Source: Firmicutes bacterium UBA6132 (GTDB lineage Bacteria > Bacillota_A > Clostridia > Tissierellales > Sedimentibacteraceae). From it: 54,426 nucleotides of DNA. The translations under genes were made by a program, and so were the position numbers. Below, one piece after another: positions 6,613 through 16,409 of the stretch. The notes beneath the pieces were generated by a model. That model ran no database searches. It was not told the origin of the DNA and saw nothing but the letters and a program-made list of their open reading frames with translations. The stretch spans positions 1-54,426 of the forward strand of contig DIVM01000288.1 in assembly GCA_002435835.1 (NCBI GenBank), given 5' to 3'. The first letter of the stretch is position 1. Every line of letters starts with the position of its first letter.

Positions 6613-7698
6613 ATGAAAGAATATATAGTAAAAAATGGTAAAAAATTAAGATGTGGGTTTACAACTGGAACATGTGCCACAGCTGCTGCAACTGCTGCGA
6701 CATTAATGATTTTTTCAGGAAAAGTCGTAGAAAATATTTTAGTTAAATTACCAAACGGAGAAAAATTAGCAATTGATATAAAAGATCAAAATTTTAATAG
6801 TACAGATGTAAGTTGTGCTGTCATTAAAGATGGCGGTGATGATATAGATGTTACTGACGGTATAATGATATACGCTACAGTAAAGCTTGTTGAGACAGAA
6901 GGAATACATATAGAAGGTGGGACAGGTGTCGGTAGGGTTACACAAAAAGGACTTAATTGTCCTGTTGGAGGTCCCGCAATAAATTCAGGTCCTATAAAAA
7001 TGATAACTGAAAATGTTAAGTCAATTTGCGAACAATATAATTATAATAAAGGAATAAGTGTACTTATTACTGTACCAGAAGGTGAAAAGATAGCAAAGAA
7101 AACATTTAATCCTCACATAGGTATCATTGGAGGTATATCAATATTAGGTTCAACAGGAATAGTCGAACCTATGAGTGAAAAAGCTCTTATTGATAGCTTA
7201 AAGATTGAGATGAATGTTATAAAAGAAAAAGGGTTTAATAAACTCTTAGCTTTTCCAGGGAATTATGCACAATCATTCATTGATAGAACTTTAAATATTA
7301 GAGGAGAAAATAGTTTGAAATTCAGCAATTATTTAGGAGAGGTCTTAGATTACTGTGTTGAATTAGGCTTCGAAGAAATATTGATTGTTGGTCACATAGG
7401 AAAAATGGTAAAAGTTGCAGGTGGCATGATGAATACTCATTCACACAACGGAGATTTCAGAATGGAAATTTTCAGCTGCTATGCAGGTTTGTATAATTCA
7501 GGAAGCGAAGTTATAAAAGAAATTTTATCATGTGTAACAACTGAACAGGCTCTTGATATTTTAAAAAGAGAAAATATTGAAAAGCAGGTAATTAAGAAAA
7601 TAAGCGAAAAAGCTTTGTTTTATATAAATAAAAGAGTTGATAACAAATTAAAAACGAATTTGATAATTTATTCAAATGACAAAGGAATTTTAAATTAA
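6613..7698 (+). CDS. cbiD: Cobalt-precorrin-5B C1-methyltransferase CbiD
   Basis: A 361-residue enzyme that adds the C-1 methyl group from S-adenosylmethionine in the anaerobic cobalamin path. Typical CbiD blocks are RCGFTTGTCATAA (13-25), the GGTGVGRVTQKGL stretch near 97-109 and HIGKMVKVAGGMMNTHS (about 260-276). Length is normal for CbiD. The start follows AAAGGAG. It is the first gene after riboswitch 1, followed 12 bp later by cbiF. CbiD is a marker of the oxygen-independent route. Confidence 0.95.
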   Translation: MKEYIVKNGKKLRCGFTTGTCATAAATAATLMIFSGKVVENILVKLPNGEKLAIDIKDQNFNSTDVSCAVIKDGGDDIDVTDGIMIYATVKLVETEGIHIEGGTGVGRVTQKGLNCPVGGPAINSGPIKMITENVKSICEQYNYNKGISVLITVPEGEKIAKKTFNPHIGIIGGISILGSTGIVEPMSEKALIDSLKIEMNVIKEKGFNKLLAFPGNYAQSFIDRTLNIRGENSLKFSNYLGEVLDYCVELGFEEILIVGHIGKMVKVAGGMMNTHSHNGDFRMEIFSCYAGLYNSGSEVIKEILSCVTTEQALDILKRENIEKQVIKKISEKALFYINKRVDNKLKTNLIIYSNDKGILN

Positions 7699-7710
7699 GA
7701 GGAGAAAATT

Positions 7711-8472
7711 ATGTTATATTTTATAGGTGCAGGTCCTGGAGCAGTGGATTTAATTACAATGAAAGGACACAGACTTTTAACAGAAGCAGATGTAGTAATA
7801 TATGCAGGTTCACTGGTTAACCCAGAACTTTTAAATTATACAAAAGAAGGATGTGAGCATTACAACAGTGCTCATATGACATTAGAAGAAGTTATTGAAA
7901 CAGTTAAAAAAGCTGAAGCTGAAAATAAAATGACTGTTAGACTTCATACAGGTGATTCAAGTATTTATGGTGCCATAAGAGAACAAATTGACATTTTAAA
8001 TGAATTAAATATAAAATATCAAGTTGTTCCAGGCGTTAGCTCTTTTTGCGGAGCAGCAGCTTCTTTAGGAGCGGAATATACATTGCCTAATGTAAGTCAG
8101 TCAGTAATAATAACTCGAATGGAAGGAAGAACACCTGTTCCTGAAAGGGAAAGTATTCGTTCATTTGCTGCTCATAAATCTACTATGGTTTTATTTTTAA
8201 GTTCAAGTTTAACCGAAGAGTTATCAAAGGAACTTGTAGCAGGAGGATATGAATCAGATACACCTGTTGCAGTTGTATATAAAGCAACATGGCCGGATGA
8301 AAAAATATTTAGATGTACAATTGGAACATTACATAAAACTATGGTAGAAAATAACATAACTAAAACAGCTTTAGTACTAGTAGGATATTTCCTCGGAAAT
8401 GATTATGAAAGAAGTGAACTATATAATCCTAATTTTACACATGAATATAGAATAGGAAAATTAAATGAATAA
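7711..8472 (+). CDS. cbiF: Cobalt-precorrin-4 C11-methyltransferase CbiF
   Basis: A 253-residue SAM-dependent tetrapyrrole methyltransferase that methylates C-11 of cobalt-precorrin-4. The family GxGxGD-like start is GAGPGAVDLITMKGHRLL (6-23), with the second SAM motif RLHTGDSSIYGAIREQ (about 86-101) and VPGVSSFCGAAASLGAEYTLP. The latter identifies CbiF/CobM among the paralogues. Its end overlaps the cbiJ start by eight bases, consistent with translational coupling. Confidence 0.93.
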   Translation: MLYFIGAGPGAVDLITMKGHRLLTEADVVIYAGSLVNPELLNYTKEGCEHYNSAHMTLEEVIETVKKAEAENKMTVRLHTGDSSIYGAIREQIDILNELNIKYQVVPGVSSFCGAAASLGAEYTLPNVSQSVIITRMEGRTPVPERESIRSFAAHKSTMVLFLSSSLTEELSKELVAGGYESDTPVAVVYKATWPDEKIFRCTIGTLHKTMVENNITKTALVLVGYFLGNDYERSELYNPNFTHEYRIGKLNE

Positions 8473-9211
8473 GGTAAGTATCTGCATTTTTGGTGGCACG
8501 ACGGAAGGAAGACAGTTATCAGAATTTTTATCTAATAATAATATAAAGGCAGATTTGTATATTGCCACAGATTATGGGCAACAGTTCATAAATAATTTGA
8601 AAAACATTAATATATTTCAAAAAAGATTAAACCAAGATGAAATGGCTGAATTGTTTAAGGTAAAAAATTATGACTTTATAGTTGATGCTACTCATCCATT
8701 TGCCAAAATAGTTACAGAAAATATTAAAAAAGCCTCATTAGATTGCAATAAAAAATATTTAAGGATTATTAGAAACTCAAATGAAAGCAACTACTGTAAA
8801 TATTTTGACTCGGTAGAAGAATGTATAAAATATTTAAACAATAGTAAAGGTAATATATTGCTTACAACGGGCAGTAAGGATCTTGAAAAATTTACAGAAG
8901 TTAAAAATTATGCAGAAAATATTTTTGTTAGAATTCTTCCCATGATTAACTCATTGAATAGATGCATTGAATTAGGATATTTAAATAAAAATGTAATTTG
9001 CATGCAAGGACCAATCAGCGAAGAATTAAATATTGCAATGATTAATTCTATTAAAGCTAAGTATGTTGTTACAAAGGAAAGTGCAGCATCAGGTGGTTTT
9101 GATGAAAAAGTAAATGCATGCATAAAAACTAATGCAGAATGCCTTGTGATTAGAAAGCCTGAAGAAAAAGGAATGACTGTTATAGAAATATGTGAATTTT
9201 TAAAAAGATAG
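8465..9211 (+). CDS. cbiJ: Cobalt-precorrin-6A reductase CbiJ
   Basis: A 248-residue NAD(P)H-dependent reductase acting on cobalt-precorrin-6A. The N-terminal nucleotide-binding motif ICIFGGTTEGRQLSEFL (about 6-22), DATHPFAKIVTENI (about 73-86) and KYVVTKESAASGGFDEKV near the C-terminus are typical. It starts inside cbiF. Two tandem TIGs of the path (cbiF and cbiET) flank it, the usual order in clostridial cbi operons. Confidence 0.92.
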   Translation: MNKVSICIFGGTTEGRQLSEFLSNNNIKADLYIATDYGQQFINNLKNINIFQKRLNQDEMAELFKVKNYDFIVDATHPFAKIVTENIKKASLDCNKKYLRIIRNSNESNYCKYFDSVEECIKYLNNSKGNILLTTGSKDLEKFTEVKNYAENIFVRILPMINSLNRCIELGYLNKNVICMQGPISEELNIAMINSIKAKYVVTKESAASGGFDEKVNACIKTNAECLVIRKPEEKGMTVIEICEFLKR

Positions 9212-9229
9212 TTTAGAAAAGGTATGGAT

Positions 9230-10450
9230 ATGAAAAAAGTATATATAGTTGGAACAGGTTTAGGAAGCATGGACTATTTGCATAAAAAAGCAATTGATTT
9301 AGTAGAGAGTTCAGATTGTTTAATAGGTGCAAAAAGAATGATAGAGAGTTTTTCTCATTTAAAAAAAGAATCATATATAAGCATCAATTCAATTGAAATA
9401 GTAAATTACATAAAAACAAGCAGTTATGCATGTTATTCAGTTTTAGTGTCCGGGGACTCTGGTTTTTACAGTATGTCTAAGAAACTAACAGAAATGATTT
9501 TAGAAGAAAAAGATATTGAAATAGAAAATATACCAGCTATAAGCTCTCTTCAATATTTCTGTTCAAAATTAAATTTACCTTGGGACAATATTCACTTTAT
9601 AAGCGCTCACGGAAGAAATACAAATATTATTTCAAATATTATGTTTAATAAAAAAACATTTTTGTTAACTGGTGGGGATTTAAGACCTGAAAATATATGT
9701 AAAATTCTTACAGATAAAGGTTTGGGTAATTTAAAAATAAGTGTTGGTGAAAACTTATCATATGAAAATGAAAAAGTAATAGAAGACAGCGCTGAAAATA
9801 TTCTTCATATGAAATTTGATTCATTATGTGTTATGATAATACATAATAATGAAGCTCTTGATTATAGCCAAAGCCTTAATTCCATAAAAGATGAAGAATT
9901 TATAACAGGAAAAGTCCCAATGACTAAAAGGGAAGTAAGATCAATTTCCATATCAAAGCTAAATTTAAAAAGAAATTCAGTTATTTATGATATAGGAGCA
10001 GGTACGGGCTCTGTTTCCATAGAAACTGCTTTGAAATTAAATGATGGTTTATTATACGCCATAGAAAAAAACAAAGAAGCAGTTAATTTAATTAAACAAA
10101 ATATAAAAAAGTTTAAGGCTTTTAACATAGAAGTATTAGAAGATATAGCACCAAATGGAATAGAAAATCTTCCAAAGCCTGACTCAGCTTTCATAGGAGG
10201 AAGCAGCGGAAATTTAGATGAAATAATAAATGTTTTACTTAAAAAAAATCCTGAAGTAAATATTGTTATAAATACAATAACTCTTCAAAGTTTAAATGAA
10301 GCATTAAATTGTATTGAAAAATATAAATTAAAGGATACAGAAATAATAAATATTTCAGTTTCTAAATCAAAAAAAGTTGGTTCTTATAATATGATGATGG
10401 GACAAAATCCTATTTATGTAATAAGTGGCAAAGGAAGTGGCAATAATTAA
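9230..10450 (+). CDS. cbiET: Fused cobalt-precorrin-7 C5/C15-methyltransferase CbiET
   Basis: A fusion of about 406 residues. CbiE (about 1-205) begins VYIVGTGLGSMDYLHKKA and has LVSGDSGFYSMSKKL. CbiT (about 215-406) has the class I SAM fold VIYDIGAGTGSVSIETAL. It methylates C-5 and C-15 and decarboxylates the C-12 acetate. The fused form corresponds to CobL of the aerobic path but is common in anaerobes. ATG at 9230 lies seven bases after AAAAGG; the ATG at 9224 is too close to it. The 3' end overlaps the cbiA start. Confidence 0.92.
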   Translation: MKKVYIVGTGLGSMDYLHKKAIDLVESSDCLIGAKRMIESFSHLKKESYISINSIEIVNYIKTSSYACYSVLVSGDSGFYSMSKKLTEMILEEKDIEIENIPAISSLQYFCSKLNLPWDNIHFISAHGRNTNIISNIMFNKKTFLLTGGDLRPENICKILTDKGLGNLKISVGENLSYENEKVIEDSAENILHMKFDSLCVMIIHNNEALDYSQSLNSIKDEEFITGKVPMTKREVRSISISKLNLKRNSVIYDIGAGTGSVSIETALKLNDGLLYAIEKNKEAVNLIKQNIKKFKAFNIEVLEDIAPNGIENLPKPDSAFIGGSSGNLDEIINVLLKKNPEVNIVINTITLQSLNEALNCIEKYKLKDTEIINISVSKSKKVGSYNMMMGQNPIYVISGKGSGNN

Positions 10451-11819
10451 AGTTCAATTAAATATACCTAAAATTATGATTGCTGCAGCTGGTAGCAATA
10501 GCGGTAAAACTACAATTACAACTGCTTTATTAAAAGCATTTTTATTAAAAGGTAAGAAAGTACAAGCATATAAATCAGGTCCTGATTATATTGACCCTAT
10601 GTTTCACTCTGAAGTAATAAAAATATCATCAAGAAATTTAGATGAATTTATATTAGGACAAAATACATGTAAATATGTTTTAGGAAAAAACAGTAAAAAT
10701 ATGGATATATCCATTATAGAAGGTGTAATGGGATATTATGACGGCATAGATTCAAGAACTATATCAAGTTCTTATGAGCTTGCTAAAACTTTAAAATGTC
10801 CTGTTATATTAGTAGTAAATTGCAAGGGAATGGCATTATCTGTTTGTGCTTTGTTAGAAGGATTTATAAATTTTAGAGAAAATAGCGGTATTAAAGGTGT
10901 TATTCTAAACAATATTTCCCATGGAATGTACGAATATTACAAAAATATAATTGAAACAAATACTGATGTAAAAGTATATGGATATATGCCTAATCTTGAA
11001 AACTGCAAATTAGAAAGTAGGCATCTTGGGTTAATTACAGCACAAGAAATTGGAAACCTTGAGTCAATAGTTTCTGAATTAGGAAATACTGCTTTAAATA
11101 CTATTGATTTAGATGGATTACTTGAACTTGCAGAAAAAGCTGATTACATAGAATATGATGATATTAAAATAAATAAATTAGATGATGTAAAAATTGCAGT
11201 TGCGTATGATAAAGCATTTTGTTTTTATTATGAAGATAGCTTAAATTTACTTGAAGAATTAGGAGCTGAATTAATTAAGTTCAGTCCGTTAAACGATAAG
11301 AAACTGCCCGAAGATATAAGTGGATTATATATAGGTGGAGGTTATCCTGAACTTTATATAAATGAATTGTCTAAAAATAAAGATATGCTAAATGATTTAA
11401 ACCAGAAAATTAAATTAGGACTTCCAACATTTGCAGAATGCGGTGGATACATGTATCTATTAAATAGTTTTAAAGATGAAAATAACAAAGAATATAAATT
11501 AGTATCTGCAGCAGACGGTCAAAGTTATATGACTAAAAATTTGAATAATTTTGGTTACGCAACATTAAAAGCTAAACAGGACAATTTAATGTGTAAAAAA
11601 GGTGAATGTATAAATGTTCATGAATTCCATTATTCTAAAAGTACAAATATAGGTGATTCTTTTGTTGCTTCTAAACCTTATTCAAATAAAAGTTGGGACT
11701 CAATAATAGCTGATGAAACAAAATTTATGGGATATCCACATTTGCATCTTCTTGGAAATATTAATTTTGCAGAAAATTTTATAAATAAATGTATTGAATA
11801 TAAAAGGTATAAATTATGA
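10437..11819 (+). CDS. cbiA: Cobyrinic acid a,c-diamide synthase CbiA
   Basis: About 460 residues. An N-terminal ATP-dependent amidoligase domain has a P-loop IAAAGSNSGKTTITTALL, and KSGPDYIDPMFH is the substrate loop. A C-terminal class I glutamine amidotransferase domain has its Cys in FAECGGYMYLL. It amidates the a and c side chains of (cobalt-)cobyrinate. The start is unclear: GTG codons at 10425 and 10437 lack a well-spaced SD, while AAGGA at 10431 is well placed only for ATA/ATT codons at 10443-10446. All options overlap cbiET. Four-base ATGA overlap with cbiB. Confidence 0.92.
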   Translation: MAIIKVQLNIPKIMIAAAGSNSGKTTITTALLKAFLLKGKKVQAYKSGPDYIDPMFHSEVIKISSRNLDEFILGQNTCKYVLGKNSKNMDISIIEGVMGYYDGIDSRTISSSYELAKTLKCPVILVVNCKGMALSVCALLEGFINFRENSGIKGVILNNISHGMYEYYKNIIETNTDVKVYGYMPNLENCKLESRHLGLITAQEIGNLESIVSELGNTALNTIDLDGLLELAEKADYIEYDDIKINKLDDVKIAVAYDKAFCFYYEDSLNLLEELGAELIKFSPLNDKKLPEDISGLYIGGGYPELYINELSKNKDMLNDLNQKIKLGLPTFAECGGYMYLLNSFKDENNKEYKLVSAADGQSYMTKNLNNFGYATLKAKQDNLMCKKGECINVHEFHYSKSTNIGDSFVASKPYSNKSWDSIIADETKFMGYPHLHLLGNINFAENFINKCIEYKRYKL

Positions 11820-12766
11820 TTATAATATTATCAATATTAACTGGATATATATTGGATTTAATAATAGGAGATCCGCAAGGTTTTCCACATCCTATAAGAT
11901 TAATAGGAAATATGATTTCTTATTTAGAGAAAAAACTTAGATTTAATTGCAAAAATGGGAAAAATGAAAGAAAAGCAGGTATTATTCTTTGGTTTATAGT
12001 TGTTCTTACATCTTTTCTTGTACCGTATTTAATAATATTTTTTGCCTCTAAAATAAATACAGCTTTTGCAGTTGTAATAGAAAGTATAATGATTTATTAC
12101 ATATTAGCAACTAAAAGTTTAAAAGTTGAAAGCATGAAAGTTTATTATGCTCTCAGTAAAAATAATTTAAACGAAGCAAGGCTTTACTTATCATACATAG
12201 TAGGGAGGGATACTGAAAAACTTGATGAAGAAACAATATCAAAAGCTACTGTTGAAACAGTTGCTGAAAACACATCCGATGGTGTAATAGCTCCATTAAT
12301 ATTTATTTTAATAGGCGGTGCACCCCTTGGTTTTATGTACAAAGCAATTAACACACTTGATTCCATGGTTGGATATAAAAATGAAAATTATATTAACTTC
12401 GGAAGATTTTCGGCTAAAGCAGATGATGTTGCTAATTTTTTACCATCAAGAATTGCTGCTATCTTAATGATTTGTTCATCATATATTTTAAAAATGGATC
12501 ATAAAGCTGCATACAAAATATTTAAAAGGGACAGATTTAATCATAAAAGCCCCAATTCAGCACAAACTGAGTCTGTATGTGCAGGAGCATTAAATATAAT
12601 GCTTGGGGGTAGCAATTATTATGGTGGCATGTTAGTAGAAAAACCTACAATAGGTGATAATATAAAAAAAATTTCTAAAGAAGATATACGGTTAGCTAAT
12701 AAACTTATGTATACAACTTCTGTAATTTGTTTATTGTTAGGATTATTAATTAAATTAATTATATAG
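11816..12766 (+). CDS. cbiB: Adenosylcobinamide-phosphate synthase CbiB
   Basis: A 316-residue membrane protein that attaches aminopropanol phosphate (or aminopropanol) to adenosylcobyrate. The family motif DLIIGDPQGFPHPIRLIG (about 13-30) is near the N-terminus, followed by ETVAENTSDGVIAPLIF (about 146-162), KAINTLDSMVGY and the PNSAQTESVCAGAL stretch. Several hydrophobic helices are present. It is coupled to cbiA by ATGA and is followed nine bases later by cobD, which makes its aminopropanol-phosphate substrate. Confidence 0.93.
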   Translation: MIIILSILTGYILDLIIGDPQGFPHPIRLIGNMISYLEKKLRFNCKNGKNERKAGIILWFIVVLTSFLVPYLIIFFASKINTAFAVVIESIMIYYILATKSLKVESMKVYYALSKNNLNEARLYLSYIVGRDTEKLDEETISKATVETVAENTSDGVIAPLIFILIGGAPLGFMYKAINTLDSMVGYKNENYINFGRFSAKADDVANFLPSRIAAILMICSSYILKMDHKAAYKIFKRDRFNHKSPNSAQTESVCAGALNIMLGGSNYYGGMLVEKPTIGDNIKKISKEDIRLANKLMYTTSVICLLLGLLIKLII

Positions 12767-12774
12767 GAGCAAAA

Positions 12775-13839
12775 ATGGAACACGGAGCAGATATATTCAC
12801 TGCATCAAAAAATTCAGGAATAAATGAAAATGATATATTAGATTTTTCATCAAATATTAATCCTCTTGGAATACCTGAAAAAGTTACTGATGCTATTATA
12901 AATTCAATTAAATATTCAACAAGGTATCCCGACATTAACAACAGAGAATTAGTAAAAAGTATATCTAAACATGAAAATATACCACAAGAATGGATTTTTT
13001 GTTCTAATGGTGCTGCAGAAGCTATATATAGAATTGCATTAAATATAGATCCTAAAAATGGACTTCTAACAGCTCCAACATTTAGTGAATATGAAAAAGC
13101 ATTGAATTTAACAAATACAAGTTTAAAGTATTATAATCTTGAAGAAAAAAAAGAATTCAAAATATATGAAGATATTATTGAATGCATAAATGAAGATACA
13201 AACATAGTTTTTATATGTAATCCAAATAACCCAACAGGGCAAATTACTGAAAAAGCTTTGCTTGAAAAAATTATAAAGCATTGCAAAATAAATAATACTT
13301 ATATTGTAATAGATGAATGTTTTTTAGACTTTGTTGAAAATAAAGATAGCTTTTCTGTAAAAGATCTTCTTAATGAATATGACAATCTAATAATTTTAAA
13401 AGCATTTACAAAAATATATGCTATTCCGGGAATTAGGCTTGGATACTGTATATCGTCTAATATTGAAATAATAAACGGTTTAAAAAAATCAGGGCCTCCG
13501 TGGAATGTTTCAACTATTGCACAAGAAGCAGGTGTTGCAGCTTTAAATGAGAATGAATATGTGAAAAAAACAGTTACATTTGTAAAAGAACAAAGTGATT
13601 ACTTGATTACAGAAATGAAAAAACTTAATATAAAAACATATGAACCTCACGCTAATTATATTTTTTTAAAAAGTACTTATTTAAATTTAAAAGAAGAGTT
13701 GCTAAAAAAAGGAATATTAATAAGAAGTTGTTCTAATTATGAAAATCTCAGCCACGAATATTACAGAATTGCAGTTAAAACTGAAAAAGAAAATAAAATA
13801 TTTATAGATAAATTAAAAGAAATAATGGGAAACAAATGA
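12775..13839 (+). CDS. cobD: L-threonine-O-3-phosphate decarboxylase CobD
   Basis: A 354-residue PLP enzyme of the HisC-like aminotransferase fold. The N-terminus MEHGADIFTAS and LDFSSNINPLGIPEKV (about 23-38) is typical of CobD, not HisC. Also seen are FICNPNNPTGQI (about 143-154), VIDECFLDF and the PLP lysine in KAFTKIYAIPGIRLGY (about 208-223). It decarboxylates L-Thr-phosphate to (R)-1-amino-2-propanol phosphate for CbiB. It needs L-threonine phosphate, and no PduX-type kinase is visible here; see the next gene. Overlap with the next gene is four bases. Confidence 0.88.
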   Translation: MEHGADIFTASKNSGINENDILDFSSNINPLGIPEKVTDAIINSIKYSTRYPDINNRELVKSISKHENIPQEWIFCSNGAAEAIYRIALNIDPKNGLLTAPTFSEYEKALNLTNTSLKYYNLEEKKEFKIYEDIIECINEDTNIVFICNPNNPTGQITEKALLEKIIKHCKINNTYIVIDECFLDFVENKDSFSVKDLLNEYDNLIILKAFTKIYAIPGIRLGYCISSNIEIINGLKKSGPPWNVSTIAQEAGVAALNENEYVKKTVTFVKEQSDYLITEMKKLNIKTYEPHANYIFLKSTYLNLKEELLKKGILIRSCSNYENLSHEYYRIAVKTEKENKIFIDKLKEIMGNK

Positions 13840-14879
13840 AATCAAAATCAAAATCAAAAACAATATTGATTATATTGGATGGAGTAAGCGAAGAAGAAAT
13901 TCATGAGCTCAATCACATGACACCACTACAATATGCATTTACTCCAACTTTAAATGAAATAATAAAAAGTGGAAGCCATAATAAAACAATATTTTACCCA
14001 GAGAACAGAGATCCTGACAGTTTAAATTGCATTCTTTCAATTCTTGGTGTAAATGAAGATATGATACCTAAGAACCGTGCATATTTAGAAGCATTATCAG
14101 CTGGCATAAAAATAGAAAGTGATGAAGCAGTTTTAAGGTGCAATTTAATAAGCGTTGAAAATAATAAACTTCAATCTTTCAATGGTATGGGATTGTCAAA
14201 ACAAGAAATGAAAACTGCATCATTAAATGTAGTAACTAAGAATAACTTAAAATTTTATCATATAAGCGACTATAGAAATTTAATTATTGTAAAGAAAAAC
14301 AAGCATATATTAAGTTTGAATAATATGCCTCCGCACGAAAATGTTGGGCAAAGTATGGATCGTATGCTGGAATTTATAAAATGTCAAGATGTTTTAAATA
14401 ATTTTGTAAATGAAAACAAAATTAGCATCAATGAAACAGATTATATGTTTTATCCATGGGGAGTGGCGAAACCTGTTAAACTGCCGTCATTTAAGAGTCT
14501 TCACAACAAATCATGTTGTTGTGTATGCAATGCTGAAATTGTAAGAGGCATTGCAATTGCCATGAACATTGAGTTAGTAAATTTGAAAAACTCAACTGGT
14601 GATGTTGACACAGATTTGATTGAAAAGGCTTCTGCTGTTTTAAATGAAATAAAAACTCATGATGTTGTCATAGCGCATATAAATGGAACGGATGAAATAT
14701 CGCACAGAAAAGACATTCGTGGAAAAATTGAGTTTATAGAAAAAATAGACAGAGAATTTTTAAGAGTAATTTATGATAATATTGGTTCTGATACAAAAAT
14801 AGTTATAGTATCTGACCACCGGACAAGTACAATAACAGGTAAACATGAAAAAGGAAATGTGGATATTATAATAGGATAA
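13836..14879 (+). CDS. ApgM-like alkaline-phosphatase-superfamily enzyme within the B12 operon
   Basis: A 347-residue relative of archaeal-type, cofactor-independent phosphoglycerate mutase. The N-terminal metal Asp is in ILIILDGVSEE (about 10-20). PDSLNCILSILG (about 60-71) aligns with the archaeal catalytic-Ser block PGSDVANLSILG, and NRAYLEALSAGI follows. C-terminal metal ligands are in HINGTDEISHRKD and VIVSDHRTSTITGKHEKG. A central CCCVC run is unusual. It is translationally coupled to cobD (ATGA) and followed by cbiP, so a B12 role is likely. It might make L-threonine phosphate for CobD, as some family members are proposed homoserine kinases, or act as alpha-ribazole phosphatase. Neither is proven. 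Confidence 0.75.
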   Translation: MKSKSKSKTILIILDGVSEEEIHELNHMTPLQYAFTPTLNEIIKSGSHNKTIFYPENRDPDSLNCILSILGVNEDMIPKNRAYLEALSAGIKIESDEAVLRCNLISVENNKLQSFNGMGLSKQEMKTASLNVVTKNNLKFYHISDYRNLIIVKKNKHILSLNNMPPHENVGQSMDRMLEFIKCQDVLNNFVNENKISINETDYMFYPWGVAKPVKLPSFKSLHNKSCCCVCNAEIVRGIAIAMNIELVNLKNSTGDVDTDLIEKASAVLNEIKTHDVVIAHINGTDEISHRKDIRGKIEFIEKIDREFLRVIYDNIGSDTKIVIVSDHRTSTITGKHEKGNVDIIIG

Positions 14880-14906
14880 TATTTAAAAGAAGAGGTGATT
14901 TTTAAA

Positions 14907-16409
14907 ATGGCAAAAGTAATAATGGTTCAAGGTACCACATCAAATGCAGGTAAAAGTTTAATTACAGCAGCTCTATGCAGAATTTTTATGCAGGATGGTT
15001 ATAAAACAGCTCCATTTAAATCTCAAAACATGGCTCTTAATTCTTTTATAACAAAAGAAGGATTAGAAATGGGAAGGGCGCAGGTTATGCAGGCAGAAGC
15101 CGCATGTATAGAGCCTGATGTAAGAATGAATCCCATTTTATTAAAGCCCTCTGGAAATAAAGGATGCCAAGTTGTATTAAATGGGGAAGTTTATAAAAAT
15201 GCTGAAAATTACCACAATTATAAAGAAGAAATGACTCCTCATATTTTAAAATCATTTAATTCTTTAGCAGAGGAATATGAAATAATTGTTATTGAAGGAG
15301 CCGGCAGTCCTGCTGAAATTAATTTAAGAGAACAGGATATAGCAAACATGGGAATGGCAAAATTAGTTGATGCTCCTGTAATTATAGTAGGTGACATAGA
15401 CAGAGGCGGTGTTTTTGCATCTTTAGCTGGAACAATGCTTTTGCTTGATGATGAAGATAAATCAAGAATAAAAGGAACAATAATAAATAAATTCAGAGGA
15501 GATATTGAAATATTAAAACCTGGTATAGACATGTTTTATGATATAACAAAATTAGATGTTTTAGGTGTTGTTCCTTATTTAAATGTGGATATTGATGACG
15601 AAGACAGTTTGTCAGAAAGACTTTTAAACTATAATCCAAAAAGTCAAATTGATATTGCTGTAATAAGACTTCCTCATATTTCAAATTTCACAGATTTTAA
15701 TGTATTTTCATTAATTGATGGAGTTTCTGTAAGATATGTAAAAAATACATTAGAAATTGGAAATCCTGATATGATAATAATTCCAGGGACTAAAAATACA
15801 ATAGATGATCTAAAATGGCTTAGACAATCAGGATTAGAACCAAAAATAATTGCTCATGCAAATGAAGGCAAAGCAATATTTGGAATTTGCGGCGGATATC
15901 AGATGCTTGGACAAATAATCAATGATCCTGAAAATGTTGAAGGCGGAGGAAGTATTAAAGGAATAGGGCTTTTAAATAATTCAACCATTTTTTATAATGA
16001 AAAAACAAGAACCCAGGTTAAAGGTAAAATAAACTGCTTAGAAGGTTTTTATAAAGATTTGTCAAATATTGAAGTTACAGGTTACGAAATTCATATGGGT
16101 GAAACAGAAATTTATGATTGCAATCCTCTGTCGGTTGCAGAAATTGTAACTGATAATTTCAGAAAAAAATCAGATGGATGTGTAAATGACAATGTTGCAG
16201 GAAGCTACATGCACGGTATATTTGACAACAGCGAATTTGTTAGTACTTTAGTTAATATTTTAAAAAAGCAAAAGGGTATTGATGAAGTAAATTCTGAAAT
16301 ATTTGATATAGCAATATATAAGGAAAGTCAATATGACATATTAGCAGATGCTGTGAGAAATTCTGTTGATATGAAAACAATATACCAAATTGTAGGAATT
16401 GATAAATGA
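14907..16409 (+). CDS. cbiP: Adenosylcobyric acid synthase CbiP
   Basis: A glutamine-dependent amidotransferase of about 500 residues that amidates the b, d, e and g side chains. N-terminal ATPase motif VQGTTSNAGKSLITAALCRI (about 6-25), SQNMALNSFIT, EGAGSPAEINLREQDIANMG, and C-terminal GATase Cys in FGICGGYQMLGQ with HGIFDN. Length is typical. ATG at 14907 follows GAGGTGAT at seven bases and replaces an in-frame GTG at 14895. It ends with a four-base overlap into cbiG. Confidence 0.95.
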   Translation: MAKVIMVQGTTSNAGKSLITAALCRIFMQDGYKTAPFKSQNMALNSFITKEGLEMGRAQVMQAEAACIEPDVRMNPILLKPSGNKGCQVVLNGEVYKNAENYHNYKEEMTPHILKSFNSLAEEYEIIVIEGAGSPAEINLREQDIANMGMAKLVDAPVIIVGDIDRGGVFASLAGTMLLLDDEDKSRIKGTIINKFRGDIEILKPGIDMFYDITKLDVLGVVPYLNVDIDDEDSLSERLLNYNPKSQIDIAVIRLPHISNFTDFNVFSLIDGVSVRYVKNTLEIGNPDMIIIPGTKNTIDDLKWLRQSGLEPKIIAHANEGKAIFGICGGYQMLGQIINDPENVEGGGSIKGIGLLNNSTIFYNEKTRTQVKGKINCLEGFYKDLSNIEVTGYEIHMGETEIYDCNPLSVAEIVTDNFRKKSDGCVNDNVAGSYMHGIFDNSEFVSTLVNILKKQKGIDEVNSEIFDIAIYKESQYDILADAVRNSVDMKTIYQIVGIDK

